Below, one piece after another: positions 26,854-35,206 of a DNA stretch of 64,000 bases (position 1 is its first letter; each line of letters starts with the position of its first letter). The position numbers and the translations under genes are program-made. This stretch comes from Hymenobacter swuensis DY53 (GTDB lineage Bacteria > Bacteroidota > Bacteroidia > Cytophagales > Hymenobacteraceae): positions 1 to 64,000 of the forward strand of contig NZ_CP007144.1 in the NCBI RefSeq assembly GCF_000576555.1, in the 5' to 3' direction. The notes under the pieces are model-generated. The model searched no databases. It was not told the DNA's origin and saw only the letters and a list, made by a program, of their open reading frames with translations.

Positions 26854-27966
26854 TTACGCGACCGTCAGTACGATTTTGCCCTGGATGTGCCCGCGGGCGG
26901 CGCGCTCGTGGGCCTGGCGTGCCTCGGCCAGCGGGTACGTGCTGTCGATGACTACGCGCACCGTCCCGGCCTCCAGCAGGCGCCCGAGCTCTGCGAGTTG
27001 TGCGCCGCTGGAGCGCACCTGCGTCATCGACACGGTGATGCCCCGCCGGGCCGCTTCCTCGGCATCAGTGAAACCCAGAAATACCGGAAACAGCGCGCCG
27101 CCCCGCTTAAGGGTGTGCAGGAAACGGCCCGTGGTGGGGCCACTGAGGGTATCGAGAACAACGTCCAGGTCCTGCACTGCGTCTTCGGCGGCGGTTTGGG
27201 CGTAATCAATGAACTCATCCACGCCCAGCTCGCGCAGCAGCGTTTCCTGCCCGCCCGAAGCCACGGCAATGACGTAGGCGCCCTGCCACTTGGCCAGCTG
27301 CACCGCCAGGTGGCCCACGCCGCCCGCGGCCCCGTTCACGAGCACCCGCTTACCCCGCAGCGGCACCGGCCGGTGCGCCTCCGGCTGAAACGGGTTGGGA
27401 GCCGTGTGCCCCAGCGCAATGAAGTACTGCCACGCGGTGAGGCCGGACATCGGGGCCCCGGCGGCCTGCACGTGGCTGAGGCCGGCCGGCTTGCGGGCCA
27501 GGTCGGTGGCGGGCGCCGCCACGTACTCGGCATAGCCGCGGCTCTCGCCGACGCTTGGGAAGCGGACCATGCCGAAGACCTCCTCGCCCACCGCGAAGTC
27601 GGTCACATCCTCGGCCACGGCCGCTACGATGCCCGACACGTCCGTGCCCAGCACGAGGGGAAAGGTGACCGACGGGCGCCACTCGGCCGGCAGGGCCTTG
27701 TAGCCGTCGCGCAGGTACCAGTCGGGCGGGTTGATGCCGACGGCGTGCACCCATACCAGCACTTCGCCCGGCTGGAGCTCGGGTACCGGAGCATCTTCGT
27801 AGCGCAGCACCTCGGGCCCTCCAAACGCGTGTTGCTGCACCGCCTTCATCGTATTCATCGCCCCCGTTGGGGCCTTCGGGGAAACAGAAGATTCATTGCC
27901 TGCTTCCTGCGCCCGTTCAAAGGATTGTCCTTCCTCGGACTGCGCATTCATTTCTGTGGTTGCCAT
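26854..27966 (-). CDS. NADP-dependent medium-chain oxidoreductase, zinc-free quinone-reductase type
   Basis: A 370-residue MDR protein. The N-terminal GroES-like domain includes PPDWYLRDGY and lacks zinc-binding Cys/His residues. The Rossmann fold has VNGAAGGVGHLAVQLAK. This pattern is that of QOR/zeta-crystallin-like reductases that act on quinones or enones with NADPH. The first 36 residues are low-complexity, and the internal Met at 27858 is a possible start. It heads the group 26854-26427-25372 on the minus strand. Confidence 0.85.
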   Translation of the reverse strand: MATTEMNAQSEEGQSFERAQEAGNESSVSPKAPTGAMNTMKAVQQHAFGGPEVLRYEDAPVPELQPGEVLVWVHAVGINPPDWYLRDGYKALPAEWRPSVTFPLVLGTDVSGIVAAVAEDVTDFAVGEEVFGMVRFPSVGESRGYAEYVAAPATDLARKPAGLSHVQAAGAPMSGLTAWQYFIALGHTAPNPFQPEAHRPVPLRGKRVLVNGAAGGVGHLAVQLAKWQGAYVIAVASGGQETLLRELGVDEFIDYAQTAAEDAVQDLDVVLDTLSGPTTGRFLHTLKRGGALFPVFLGFTDAEEAARRGITVSMTQVRSSGAQLAELGRLLEAGTVRVVIDSTYPLAEARQAHERAARGHIQGKIVLTVA

Positions 27967-28172
27967 GGTTGTTGCGTTTGACTGTGGTTACTTGCTAGAA
28001 TCACTGCGACTTTTGTCGTGTAGCAGGCGCTGACCGGCCCACTCAGATTACTGCTACAAAGGTCCAGTCCATTGGCAACGACGAAAAATGTCATTCAAAC
28101 TAAAAAGTATGAATATCACGCAAACAGCTTCCGAAAGCTGCCGTGTGAGATAGAGCCGCCTTCTTCAGAATA

Positions 28173-28223
28173 AAAAAGTCCCGGCAGGTGCTCTGGCCAA
28201 TGGCAGGCACTTGCCGGGACTTT
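28173..28223. terminator. Terminator downstream of azoR
   Basis: AAAAGTCCCGGCA and TGCCGGGACTTTA form a strong stem with a partly paired interior and A/T runs on both sides. It lies 24 bases after the azoreductase stop (minus strand) and could also stop transcription coming from the left. Confidence 0.8.
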
Positions 28224-28246
28224 ACTGGCCGTGCGGCCAGCTGGGC

Positions 28247-28843
28247 TTATACCACAACGCTTTCAATGCCCTTTTGCAGAGCGGTAGCCTGGAATTCCGG
28301 CAGCTTGACGCCTTCGGCCCGGGCCACGGTCACATCGGTCATGCCCAGGAAGCCCAGCATCCAGCGCAGGTAGGGCACGGCAAAATCAGCGGCCTGCTGC
28401 GGGCCTTCAGAGTAGATGCCGCCACTAGCCACGGCCAGATACACCTTTTTGCCCGTGATAAGTCCTTCCGGACCCGTGGGGGTGTAGCGGAACGTGATGC
28501 CTGCCCGCGTGAGGTGGTCGAGCCAGGCCTTGAGCGACGAGGCAATGCTGAAATTGTAGAACGGTACCCCCAGCACGAGGACGTCGGCCGCCAGCACCTC
28601 GACAATGGCTTCGTCGGAGTGGCGCACGGCCTGCTGCTGCTCGGCAGAGCGGCCTTCGGCGGGCGTGAAGTAGGCCTGCAAGTGCGCCTCTTCAAGGTGC
28701 GGAAACGGGTGGGTCGCCACGTTGCGCACTACCACGGTGCTGCCGGGGTGCGCTGCGAGTAGCTTGTCGATGATGCCCTGGCTGAGGCGGGTGCTGTACG
28801 ATTCGGCCCCGCGGGCGCTGGAAATGATTTGCAGAATCTGCAT
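28247..28843 (-). CDS. azoR: FMN-dependent NADH azoreductase
   Basis: A 198-residue flavodoxin-like enzyme with the AzoR motifs ARGAESYSTRLS (phosphate loop), GVPFYNFSIASSLKAWLDH and ASGGIYSEGP. It reduces azo dyes and quinones by two-electron transfer from NAD(P)H. It is divergent from an HxlR-family regulator with two palindromic operators between them, the arrangement known for YodB-AzoR1 in Bacillus. Confidence 0.92.
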   Translation of the reverse strand: MQILQIISSARGAESYSTRLSQGIIDKLLAAHPGSTVVVRNVATHPFPHLEEAHLQAYFTPAEGRSAEQQQAVRHSDEAIVEVLAADVLVLGVPFYNFSIASSLKAWLDHLTRAGITFRYTPTGPEGLITGKKVYLAVASGGIYSEGPQQAADFAVPYLRWMLGFLGMTDVTVARAEGVKLPEFQATALQKGIESVVV

Positions 28844-28952
28844 AAACGTAAGGAAGGGGGGAAGAAGGTGAGGAATACGAGCCCGCCACCTTGGGCCTGC
28901 CCGCCGGGGCCGACTGCCCGGCCACTGCGTAGCCCCGTGGTGGTATGGTACT

Positions 28953-29048
28953 CTGATTACCTCAAGTAATCAGCCTGGCCTTTGTTTGTACCTTGCGCCC
29001 ACTACAGATTACGTGGCGGTAGCCTGATTACCTGTAGGTAATCAGGCT
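28953..29048. promoter_or_regulatory. Paired HxlR-type operators
   Basis: Two long palindromes share the half-site CTGATTAC. The first spans 28953-28973 with a 5-base centre. The second spans 29021-29048 and is a perfect 28-bp palindrome. A lone half-site AGATTACG lies between them at 29006. They fill the divergent azoR/hxlR intergenic region and are probably bound by the HxlR protein. Confidence 0.75.
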
Positions 29049-29080
29049 GGTATGCCGCTCCTCATCTTGCCGTTACTGCC

Positions 29081-29455
29081 ATGACCAACTCCGACCTGAC
29101 CTCCTGCGCTCAGACCATGCACGCCCTGCGCCACGCCCTGCTGGTTGTAAATGGCAAGTGGAAGCTGCAAATCATCGTGGCACTGCAGACGGGCACCCGG
29201 CATTTTCGCGGCCTGGAACGCAGCGTGCCGGGCATCTCCACCAAGGTGCTGGCCAAGGAGCTCAAGGAGCTGGAGGCCCACCAGTTCATCGTCCGCACGG
29301 TTTCGCCCGGCCCACCGGTAGTCGTGGACTACCAGCTCTTGCCCTATGCCCGTTCGCTCGACCCCGTGATTGAGGTGCTCGAAGCGTGGGGCCTGCAGCA
29401 CCAGCAGCGCCTGGACAGCCTCTCCGGATTGCCGACGCACGTACGGCTACCCTGA
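29081..29455 (+). CDS. HxlR-family transcriptional regulator
   Basis: A 124-residue MarR/HxlR-type winged helix, with the family motif LVVNGKWKLQIIVAL and LERSVPGISTKVLAKELKEL in the DNA-reading region. Cys9 near the N-terminus (LTSCAQTMHAL) is in the place of the redox-active Cys6 of YodB/HypR, so the protein may sense quinones or disulfide stress. It is divergent from azoR, with two matching operators. Confidence 0.88.
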   Translation: MTNSDLTSCAQTMHALRHALLVVNGKWKLQIIVALQTGTRHFRGLERSVPGISTKVLAKELKELEAHQFIVRTVSPGPPVVVDYQLLPYARSLDPVIEVLEAWGLQHQQRLDSLSGLPTHVRLP

Positions 29456-29596
29456 AATACGACCTGGGATTCGCAGAATCCGCGCACTGGGCGCGGCTTT
29501 TTTCCAAGTAGGGTTACTGTTTACCCTGTTTGATGCAGCAGGGTCAATGTCATGCATGTGCACTTATGGGCATCGTTAATTTTTTAGCAGTACATT

Positions 29597-29612
29597 TGTA
29601 CTAAACGGTACA
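29597..29612. promoter_or_regulatory. TetR operator, copy 1
   Basis: TGTACTAAACGGTACA, a near-palindrome 25 bases before the TetR start. The same pattern, TGTACT(A/G)AA(C/T)GGTACA, recurs at 30250-30265. Two copies, one before each gene of the pair, point to the TetR protein as the reader. Confidence 0.75.
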
Positions 29613-29637
29613 ATAATAAAACCTGCCTGGCCTTAGT

Positions 29638-30222
29638 ATGACTGGAAGACCCAAAGCGTATGATGAGCAGGATGTAATCAGCCGCGCCCAGCAGGTTTTC
29701 TGGCAACGCGGCTATTCCGCCGCCTCCACGGAAGAGCTGCTGGCCGCCATGGGGATTGGTAAGGGTAGTTTTTACCTTGCTTTTCCAGGGGGTAAGAAAG
29801 AACTGTTTGCCAAAACAATCCAGCAATTCCATCAGCAGAGCCTGCACCAGCTCGAACAGCGCGTGGCGACCAGCGCCCAGCCGGTACAGGTGCTGAAGGA
29901 CTACTTCTATCACATTGCCACCGCCGCACCGGAGGCCCACGAGAAGGGCTGCTACCTAGGCAACACCGTGATGGAGATGGCCGCAGTGGACCCGCAACTG
30001 CAACAGGCCGCCGGACAATTACTCAAGCAGTTGGAAACGCAGTTTTTCGTCGTCATTGAGCAGGCCCAGGCCAGTGGCCAACTCACCAACCCGACCAATG
30101 CGCGGCTGCTGGCCCGGCACCTGCTGACGTTGTGGAACGGGCTGAGCATCACCCGTCGCCTCTATCCCGATAACGGGCAGCTGCGTGAGCTGCTGGACCT
30201 GCAGCTGGCCATCCTGTATTGA
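29638..30222 (+). CDS. TetR/AcrR-family transcriptional repressor
   Basis: A 194-residue TetR protein. The N-terminal helix-turn-helix (TEELLAAMGIGKGSFYLAF) is of the YFPKGK/GSFY type, and the C-terminal ligand domain contains the subfamily motif KGCYLGNTVMEMA. It probably represses itself and the following alpha/beta hydrolase, whose promoter has the same operator. Confidence 0.88.
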   Translation: MTGRPKAYDEQDVISRAQQVFWQRGYSAASTEELLAAMGIGKGSFYLAFPGGKKELFAKTIQQFHQQSLHQLEQRVATSAQPVQVLKDYFYHIATAAPEAHEKGCYLGNTVMEMAAVDPQLQQAAGQLLKQLETQFFVVIEQAQASGQLTNPTNARLLARHLLTLWNGLSITRRLYPDNGQLRELLDLQLAILY

Positions 30223-30249
30223 CAGGAATTGATTTTTTTTACCTGATTC

Positions 30250-30265
30250 TGTACTGAATGGTACA
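30250..30265. promoter_or_regulatory. TetR operator, copy 2
   Basis: TGTACTGAATGGTACA lies 28 bases after the TetR stop and 57 bases before the hydrolase start. It differs from copy 1 by two central purine/pyrimidine changes. Confidence 0.75.
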
Positions 30266-30322
30266 GAATTGGCTTTCTGATAAAAGCCTGTTTCAAACTC
30301 TGTTTACTTCATTTTTTCACTC

Positions 30323-31198
30323 ATGACAGACCAACCGCCGATTTACTACCGCACAATTGCCGTGGATGGCCTCGACGTGTTCTACCGCGAAGCTGGCCCG
30401 GCTGATGCGCCGGTACTGCTGCTTCTGCACGGCTTTCCTACCTCGTCACACATGTTTCGCCACCTGATGCCCCTGCTGGCCGACCGCTACCGCGTAATAG
30501 CACCCGACCTGCCGGGCTTTGGCTTCACTACCTCGCCCCCCGCTGCGGCGTTTGCCTACACCTTCGACCATCTGGCGGAAGTCATCAACCGCTTCACGCA
30601 GGTACTAGAACTGGCCCGCTATGCTCTGTACGTGTTCGACTACGGCGCCCCGGTAGGCCTGCGTCTGGCTGTCGCGCATCCGGAGCGAGTCACGGCCCTG
30701 ATTACCCAGAACGGCAACGCCTATGAGGAGGGCCTCAGCACCGAATGGGAGTCGGCCTACACCTACTGGCAGCATCCCACCCCCGAAAACCGCGCGGCCC
30801 TGCGGGCTATGCACACGGAAGAAACAGTTCAGTTTCAGTACCACCACGGCACCCCCGACCCCTCGCAGGTGGCACCCGAGGGCCCGGCGCTGGACCTTTG
30901 GGGCCTGAGCCGGCCCGGCCACGACGAGATGCAGCTCGACCTCATCCTGGACTACCGGACCAACGTGGCGCTGTACCCGCGCTTCCAGGAATATTTCCGC
31001 ACCCACCGCCCACCGACCCTGGCCGTCTGGGGCGAGAACGACCCGTATTTCCTGCCCGCCGGCGCGCAGGCCTACCGCCGCGACAACCCCGCCGCCCAGG
31101 TACACCTGCTGCCCACCGGTCATTTCGCACTCGAAACCCACGTGGTCGAAATAGCCCGCCTCATCCGCGCTTTTCTGGCGCCCGTGCTGGCGGGGTAG
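30323..31198 (+). CDS. Alpha/beta hydrolase, haloalkane dehalogenase/epoxide hydrolase-like
   Basis: A 291-residue hydrolase with oxyanion motif LLHGFPTSSHMF and a nucleophile elbow VFDYGAPVG. The nucleophile is Asp rather than Ser, as in haloalkane dehalogenases and epoxide hydrolases. The acid (WGENDPY) and the catalytic His (LPTGHFALE) are present. The substrate is unknown. It is preceded by a TetR operator and probably induced by its substrate. Confidence 0.88.
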   Translation: MTDQPPIYYRTIAVDGLDVFYREAGPADAPVLLLLHGFPTSSHMFRHLMPLLADRYRVIAPDLPGFGFTTSPPAAAFAYTFDHLAEVINRFTQVLELARYALYVFDYGAPVGLRLAVAHPERVTALITQNGNAYEEGLSTEWESAYTYWQHPTPENRAALRAMHTEETVQFQYHHGTPDPSQVAPEGPALDLWGLSRPGHDEMQLDLILDYRTNVALYPRFQEYFRTHRPPTLAVWGENDPYFLPAGAQAYRRDNPAAQVHLLPTGHFALETHVVEIARLIRAFLAPVLAG

Positions 31199-31311
31199 GG
31201 CCCCGTTGCTGCTCGCTTTCGATGTGCTACTGCCCAGTTGTGCCCGCTTAGATGCCAGCGAGCTACCTGTCAGCCAGCGCCGCTTTTCCACTGATTTTTG
31301 CTCTTCATCCC

Positions 31312-31944
31312 ATGCAACTTCTCTCTCTTAATGTCGGGCTGCCCCGCGTGCTGCAGTGGAACGGCCGTGCCATCAACACGGCTATCTTCAAGCAGCCGGT
31401 GGCGGGCCCCGTCGCCCTGGCGGGGTATAACCTGGCCGGCGACGCGCAAGCCGACCTGCGCGTGCACGGCGGCCCCGACAAGGCAGTGTATGCCTACGAC
31501 ATTGCCCACTATGCGGCCTGGCGCGCCCTGCTACCCAACTGGACGGATTGGACACCCGGCTTATTTGGGGAAAACCTGACGACGGAAGGCTTGCTCGAAA
31601 CGGCCGTGCGGATGGGTGACGTGTTTGGCCTTGGCACAGCCCGGCTACGGGCCGTGCAGCCCCGACAGCCCTGCTACAAGCTCAACGCCCGCTTCGAGGA
31701 CGAGGGCATGGTTGCCCGCTTTGCCCAGGTAAACCGGCCGGGCATTTATTTCCGCATTGAGGAGCCGGGCACGGTACAGGCTGGCGATACGCTCACCCTG
31801 CTAGAAGCAGCCGCGACTGAAGTTACCATTCAGGATATTTCGCTGCTGCTGCGGGCGCGCACAATCGAGGCGGGCCGGCTAGCTGAGGTTCTGGCCCTGC
31901 CTCATCTGCCCGCCGAGGTGCGGCAGCAGCTCACCCGCCACTGA
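31312..31944 (+). CDS. MOSC-domain protein, YiiM type
   Basis: A 210-residue protein with the MOSC motifs RVHGGPDKAVYAYD, LFGENLTTEG and the catalytic-Cys region QPRQPCYKLNARF. Relatives such as YiiM use a molybdenum cofactor to reduce N-hydroxylated compounds. The start at 31312 (MQLLSLNVGLPR) matches the family; the in-frame extension from 31252 does not. It follows the hydrolase by about 110 bases and may be co-transcribed. Confidence 0.85.
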   Translation: MQLLSLNVGLPRVLQWNGRAINTAIFKQPVAGPVALAGYNLAGDAQADLRVHGGPDKAVYAYDIAHYAAWRALLPNWTDWTPGLFGENLTTEGLLETAVRMGDVFGLGTARLRAVQPRQPCYKLNARFEDEGMVARFAQVNRPGIYFRIEEPGTVQAGDTLTLLEAAATEVTIQDISLLLRARTIEAGRLAEVLALPHLPAEVRQQLTRH

Positions 31945-32088
31945 GCCGGCCGCTTTGCGGGGGCCGGGGCAATCCGCAAGCAGCCTTTTCCGCCCAACGC
32001 CAATTCGGGCTATGCGGCCGGGCTGGGGTAGCGGGCATTGGAGCGTACGGGTGGGTTGCCGGGTACCTGCCGGGCACGGAAAGCCTTT

Positions 32089-32102
32089 TTGCCAAATGGC
32101 AA
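32089..32102. promoter_or_regulatory. Crp-type operator TTGCCAAATGGCAA, copy 1
   Basis: A 14-bp near-perfect palindrome (one central A/A mismatch) 34 bases before the Crp-family regulator start. The identical 14-mer, inside a shared context CTTTTTGCCAAATGGCAACT, recurs at 32715-32728 before the following SDR gene. Confidence 0.75.
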
Positions 32103-32136
32103 CTGCGGCCCCGCTGCGCCCGCGTACCTTGCCCCC

Positions 32137-32706
32137 ATGGACGAACTCTTTACCTACCTGCTGCAGTTCGGCTCGCTCAACCCGCAGCAGCTGGACCTGA
32201 TTGCCACCAAGGCCACTCCGCTGGCGCTGCCCCGCGACGCCTACTTTCTGGAGGCGGGCCAGGTGTCGCGGCGGGTCGGGTTTCTGCTGGAGGGCGTGCT
32301 GCGCATCTGCTACTACAACAACCAGGGCCAGGAAATCACCCGCAACTTCATCGACGAGCACCACCTGACCACCAACCTGCGCGGCCTGGAAGACGGCCTG
32401 GCCTCCGCCGAGTACGTGCAGGCCGTGACCGATTGCCGGCTGCTGGTATTCACCAAGCCTGACTGGGACGAGCTGGCCCACACCATCGTGGGCTGGCGCG
32501 AGATGGTGCACCAGATGACCACCCGGCACCTGCACGAGAAGCTGGCGCGCATCAGCCCCATGGTCAGCCAGGATGCCACCACCCGCTACCGGGAGTTTCT
32601 GGCCAACTACCCGCAGCTGGCCAACCGGATTCCGCTGTCTTACCTGGCCTCGTTTCTGGGCATGACGCAGTCCTCGCTGAGCCGGATTCGCCGCAACATC
32701 CGCTGA
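32137..32706 (+). CDS. Crp/Fnr-family transcriptional regulator
   Basis: A 189-residue Crp/Fnr protein: cyclic-nucleotide-binding fold (YFLEAGQVSRRVGFLLEGVL) and a C-terminal helix-turn-helix (IPLSYLASFLGMTQSSLSRI). The recognition helix QSSLSRIR is the type common in Bacteroidota, without the Glu of FNR. No iron-sulfur Cys cluster is present. The matching palindromes before it and before the next gene suggest control of itself and the SDR at 32782. Confidence 0.88.
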   Translation: MDELFTYLLQFGSLNPQQLDLIATKATPLALPRDAYFLEAGQVSRRVGFLLEGVLRICYYNNQGQEITRNFIDEHHLTTNLRGLEDGLASAEYVQAVTDCRLLVFTKPDWDELAHTIVGWREMVHQMTTRHLHEKLARISPMVSQDATTRYREFLANYPQLANRIPLSYLASFLGMTQSSLSRIRRNIR

Positions 32707-32714
32707 CGCGCTTT

Positions 32715-32728
32715 TTGCCAAATGGCAA
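32715..32728. promoter_or_regulatory. Crp-type operator TTGCCAAATGGCAA, copy 2
   Basis: Identical in all 14 bases and in its T-rich left flank to the site at 32089-32102, located between the Crp regulator stop and the SDR start, 53 bases before the latter. Confidence 0.75.
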
Positions 32729-32781
32729 CTCCGGGGCTTTTCGGGCGGGGGACCTTTGCGACGTAACCAACCGCAACGACC

Positions 32782-33519
32782 ATGAAAACCGTCCTCATCA
32801 CCGGCGCCAACAAAGGCATCGGCCTGGAAACCGCCCGGCAGCTGGCCCGGCAGGGCTACCACGTCTTTCTGGGCAGCCGCGACCTAGTCCGGGGCCAGCA
32901 GGCCGCCCGGCAGCTCCACGCCGAAGGCCTCTCCGAAGTAGAAGCCATCCAGCTCGACGTCACCAATGCCGATTCGGTGCAGGCCGCCCGGGCTGAAATC
33001 GGCCGCAAAACGCCGGTGCTCGACGCTCTCATCAACAATGCCGCCATTACCGGCGGGATGCCGCAAGCCGCGTTGGGGGCCGCAGTGGCCACGTTTCAGG
33101 AGGTGTTTGCCACCAACGTGTTCGGGGTGGTGCAGGTCACGCAGGCCTTTATTGACCTGCTGCGCCTGGCTCCTCAGCCCCGCATCGTTAATGTGGGCTC
33201 CAGCGGCGCCTCGCTGACGCTGAGCAGCGACCCGGCCTGGAAATACTACCACCACAAGGGCGCCGTCTACCCGGCCTCCAAGGCGGCGCTGCACATGTAC
33301 ACCATCGTGCTGGCCTACGAGCTGCGCGACACGCCCTTTAAGGTGAATGCCGTGGACCCGGGCTTCACGGCCACCGACCTCAACGGCCACCGCGGCACCG
33401 GCACCGTGCAGGAAGCCGGGACGCGGATTGCCAAATACGTGCTGGTGGGGGATGACGGCCCCACGGGCAAGTTTATCAGTGAGGAAAACACCCCTGTAAC
33501 GGGTGAAATTCCGTGGTAA
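32782..33519 (+). CDS. Short-chain dehydrogenase/reductase, carbonyl-reductase-like
   Basis: A 245-residue classical SDR: cofactor motif TGANKGIG, NNAA after strand 4, catalytic Ser in NVGSSGASL, and Y-x-x-x-K in YPASKAAL. The TGANKGIGLETARQL start favours NADP and resembles carbonyl reductases. Likely controlled by the adjacent Crp-family regulator. Confidence 0.88.
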   Translation: MKTVLITGANKGIGLETARQLARQGYHVFLGSRDLVRGQQAARQLHAEGLSEVEAIQLDVTNADSVQAARAEIGRKTPVLDALINNAAITGGMPQAALGAAVATFQEVFATNVFGVVQVTQAFIDLLRLAPQPRIVNVGSSGASLTLSSDPAWKYYHHKGAVYPASKAALHMYTIVLAYELRDTPFKVNAVDPGFTATDLNGHRGTGTVQEAGTRIAKYVLVGDDGPTGKFISEENTPVTGEIPW

Positions 33520-33664
33520 CGCCGGGCATGACTGACTACCTACCGCCGGACCAGGAAGCGGCTTTCCAGCAGTGTCAGGCCGAGCCACACACTGCCGGAA
33601 AGCCCACCCCGGACCGAATTCATTCCGAGCAAACCGAAACCGAAGGAGTTATCCTAGCACACTT

Positions 33665-34612
33665 ATGCAAGTAGTTCAATTTGCCGCCCACGGCGACGCC
33701 GACGTATTACAGCTGGTCGACGCGCCGATGCCCCGACCCCAGGAGGGCGAAGTATTGATTAAAGTGGCGGCCGCCGGGGTCAACTACGCCGACATCTGGC
33801 AGCGCAAGGGCAGCAGCCCCACGCCGCTCCCGCTGCCCTACGTGTCGGGCTACGAGGTGGCGGGGACCATCGAGGCCCTGGGCGAGGGCGTAACCACGCG
33901 GCAGCTGGGCCAGCGGGTGATGGCCATGCTCCCTAGCGGCGGCTATGCCGAATACGTGGTGGCCCCGGCCGCGCAGGCAATGCCCCTGCCGGCGGAGCTG
34001 GGCTACGCGCAGGCCACCGCCCTGCTGGCGCAGGGCCCCACGGCCGTGGGCCTGCTCAACACCGGAAGCTATGCCTCAGTGCTGGTGCTGGCCGCGACCG
34101 GGGGCGTAGGCTCATTGCTGGTGCAGGTGGCCAAAAACCGGGGCCTGCGGGTAGTGGCCGCCGTGGGCAGCGACGCGAAAAAAGCCGCCGCCCAAGCCAG
34201 TGGAGCCGACGCCGTAGTGTGCTACGCCGCCGCCGACTGGGTGCAGCAAGTCCGCGCCGCCACCGACGGCCAGGGCGTGGCCGCCTCGTTCGATGCCGTG
34301 GGCGGCCGCGTGGGGGCCGAGGCCCTGCTGGCCCTGGGCGCCGGCGGCACGGCCGTGGTGTACGGCGCGGCCAGCGGCGAGCCCACCCGGCTGGAAGCCC
34401 AGCAGCTTATCGGGCAGCGGCAGCTGGTGCGGGGCTACACGGTGTTTGCCGAAATGGCCCGATTCGGGGAATACACCGAGGAGCTGCTGGGGTACTTTCG
34501 GGCCGGTACCCTGCAGCTCCCCGTCCAGACGTACCCGATTGCGGAAGTCCGGACCGCGCAGCGCGAGCTGGAAGCCCGCCAAACGCAGGGAAAGGTGGCG
34601 CTGCTCTTTTGA
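33665..34612 (+). CDS. Quinone oxidoreductase-like MDR protein
   Basis: A 315-residue zinc-free MDR protein (NYADIWQRKG, then GYEVAGTIEALG, and the Rossmann motif ATGGVGSLLVQVAK), similar to NADPH:quinone oxidoreductase QorA. The start at 33665 gives MQVVQFAAHGDADVL, as in the family. It lies 145 bases after the SDR in the same direction and ends at a strong bidirectional terminator. Confidence 0.87.
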   Translation: MQVVQFAAHGDADVLQLVDAPMPRPQEGEVLIKVAAAGVNYADIWQRKGSSPTPLPLPYVSGYEVAGTIEALGEGVTTRQLGQRVMAMLPSGGYAEYVVAPAAQAMPLPAELGYAQATALLAQGPTAVGLLNTGSYASVLVLAATGGVGSLLVQVAKNRGLRVVAAVGSDAKKAAAQASGADAVVCYAAADWVQQVRAATDGQGVAASFDAVGGRVGAEALLALGAGGTAVVYGAASGEPTRLEAQQLIGQRQLVRGYTVFAEMARFGEYTEELLGYFRAGTLQLPVQTYPIAEVRTAQRELEARQTQGKVALLF

Positions 34613-34672
34613 GGCGGTTCCCTAGCCGTGGAGGCGTTAGGCAGGCGCTGCCACTAGTGGCGCTGACCCGAA

Positions 34673-34740
34673 GTACCAGAAAAAGTCAGCACAAGTAGGC
34701 CGGATGAGTCCGGCTTACTTGTGCTGACTTTTCCTGGTAC
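34673..34740. terminator. Long bidirectional terminator between convergent genes
   Basis: Arms beginning GTACCAG (34673) and ending CTGGTAC (34740) pair over about 30 bases with few mismatches. They include AAAAGTCAGCACAAGTA and its complement. It sits between the converging quinone reductase and ABM genes. Confidence 0.85.
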
Positions 34741-34831
34741 ATCAGCTAAGAAAGTGGCTTCCAACCACGTCCTTTTTACTAGTAGCGGGCAGGGAAATCG
34801 CCTTAGGCTGTTCCCGGAAGAAGAGTGCCTG

Positions 34832-35176
34832 TCAGCGCGTAACGGCCGCGTAGGGCAGGTAGCTGTCCATCCCGAACTCCTGCTTAAACTCGTCGCTCAG
34901 CGGGCCCAGCGCCGTCATGTGGGTGATGGTGGTGACTTCGCCCCATATTTTCAGCGGGACGGCCGTGTTCTGCATGTGCAGCCGGATGGCCGCTTCGTCG
35001 GCGTAACGTTCGTGCTGGCAGTAGCTGCCCTCGGCCTGGCGAAAAATCTCGTAGCTGAGCACGTGCGGCTCGGTTTGGGTGATGGCCAGCTGCTGGGCCA
35101 GCGCCTGCTCGTAGCGCGCCTGGTCGGCGGGCTGCACGGTGAAGGCAAAAATTAAATCAACGGTCTTGTTTTCCAT
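34832..35176 (-). CDS. ABM-domain (quinol monooxygenase-like) protein
   Basis: A 114-residue ABM/YgiN-type protein: DLIFAFTVQPADQARYEQAL, then EPHVLSYEIFRQAEGSY and ERYADEAAIRLH, the usual order for cofactor-free quinol or aromatic monooxygenases. It begins 30 bases after the AraC-family gene at 35207 on the same strand and is probably regulated with it. Confidence 0.8.
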   Translation of the reverse strand: MENKTVDLIFAFTVQPADQARYEQALAQQLAITQTEPHVLSYEIFRQAEGSYCQHERYADEAAIRLHMQNTAVPLKIWGEVTTITHMTALGPLSDEFKQEFGMDSYLPYAAVTR

Positions 35177-35206
35177 GGAATGAAGGAGGAGGGAGATGAA
35201 CTGGGG

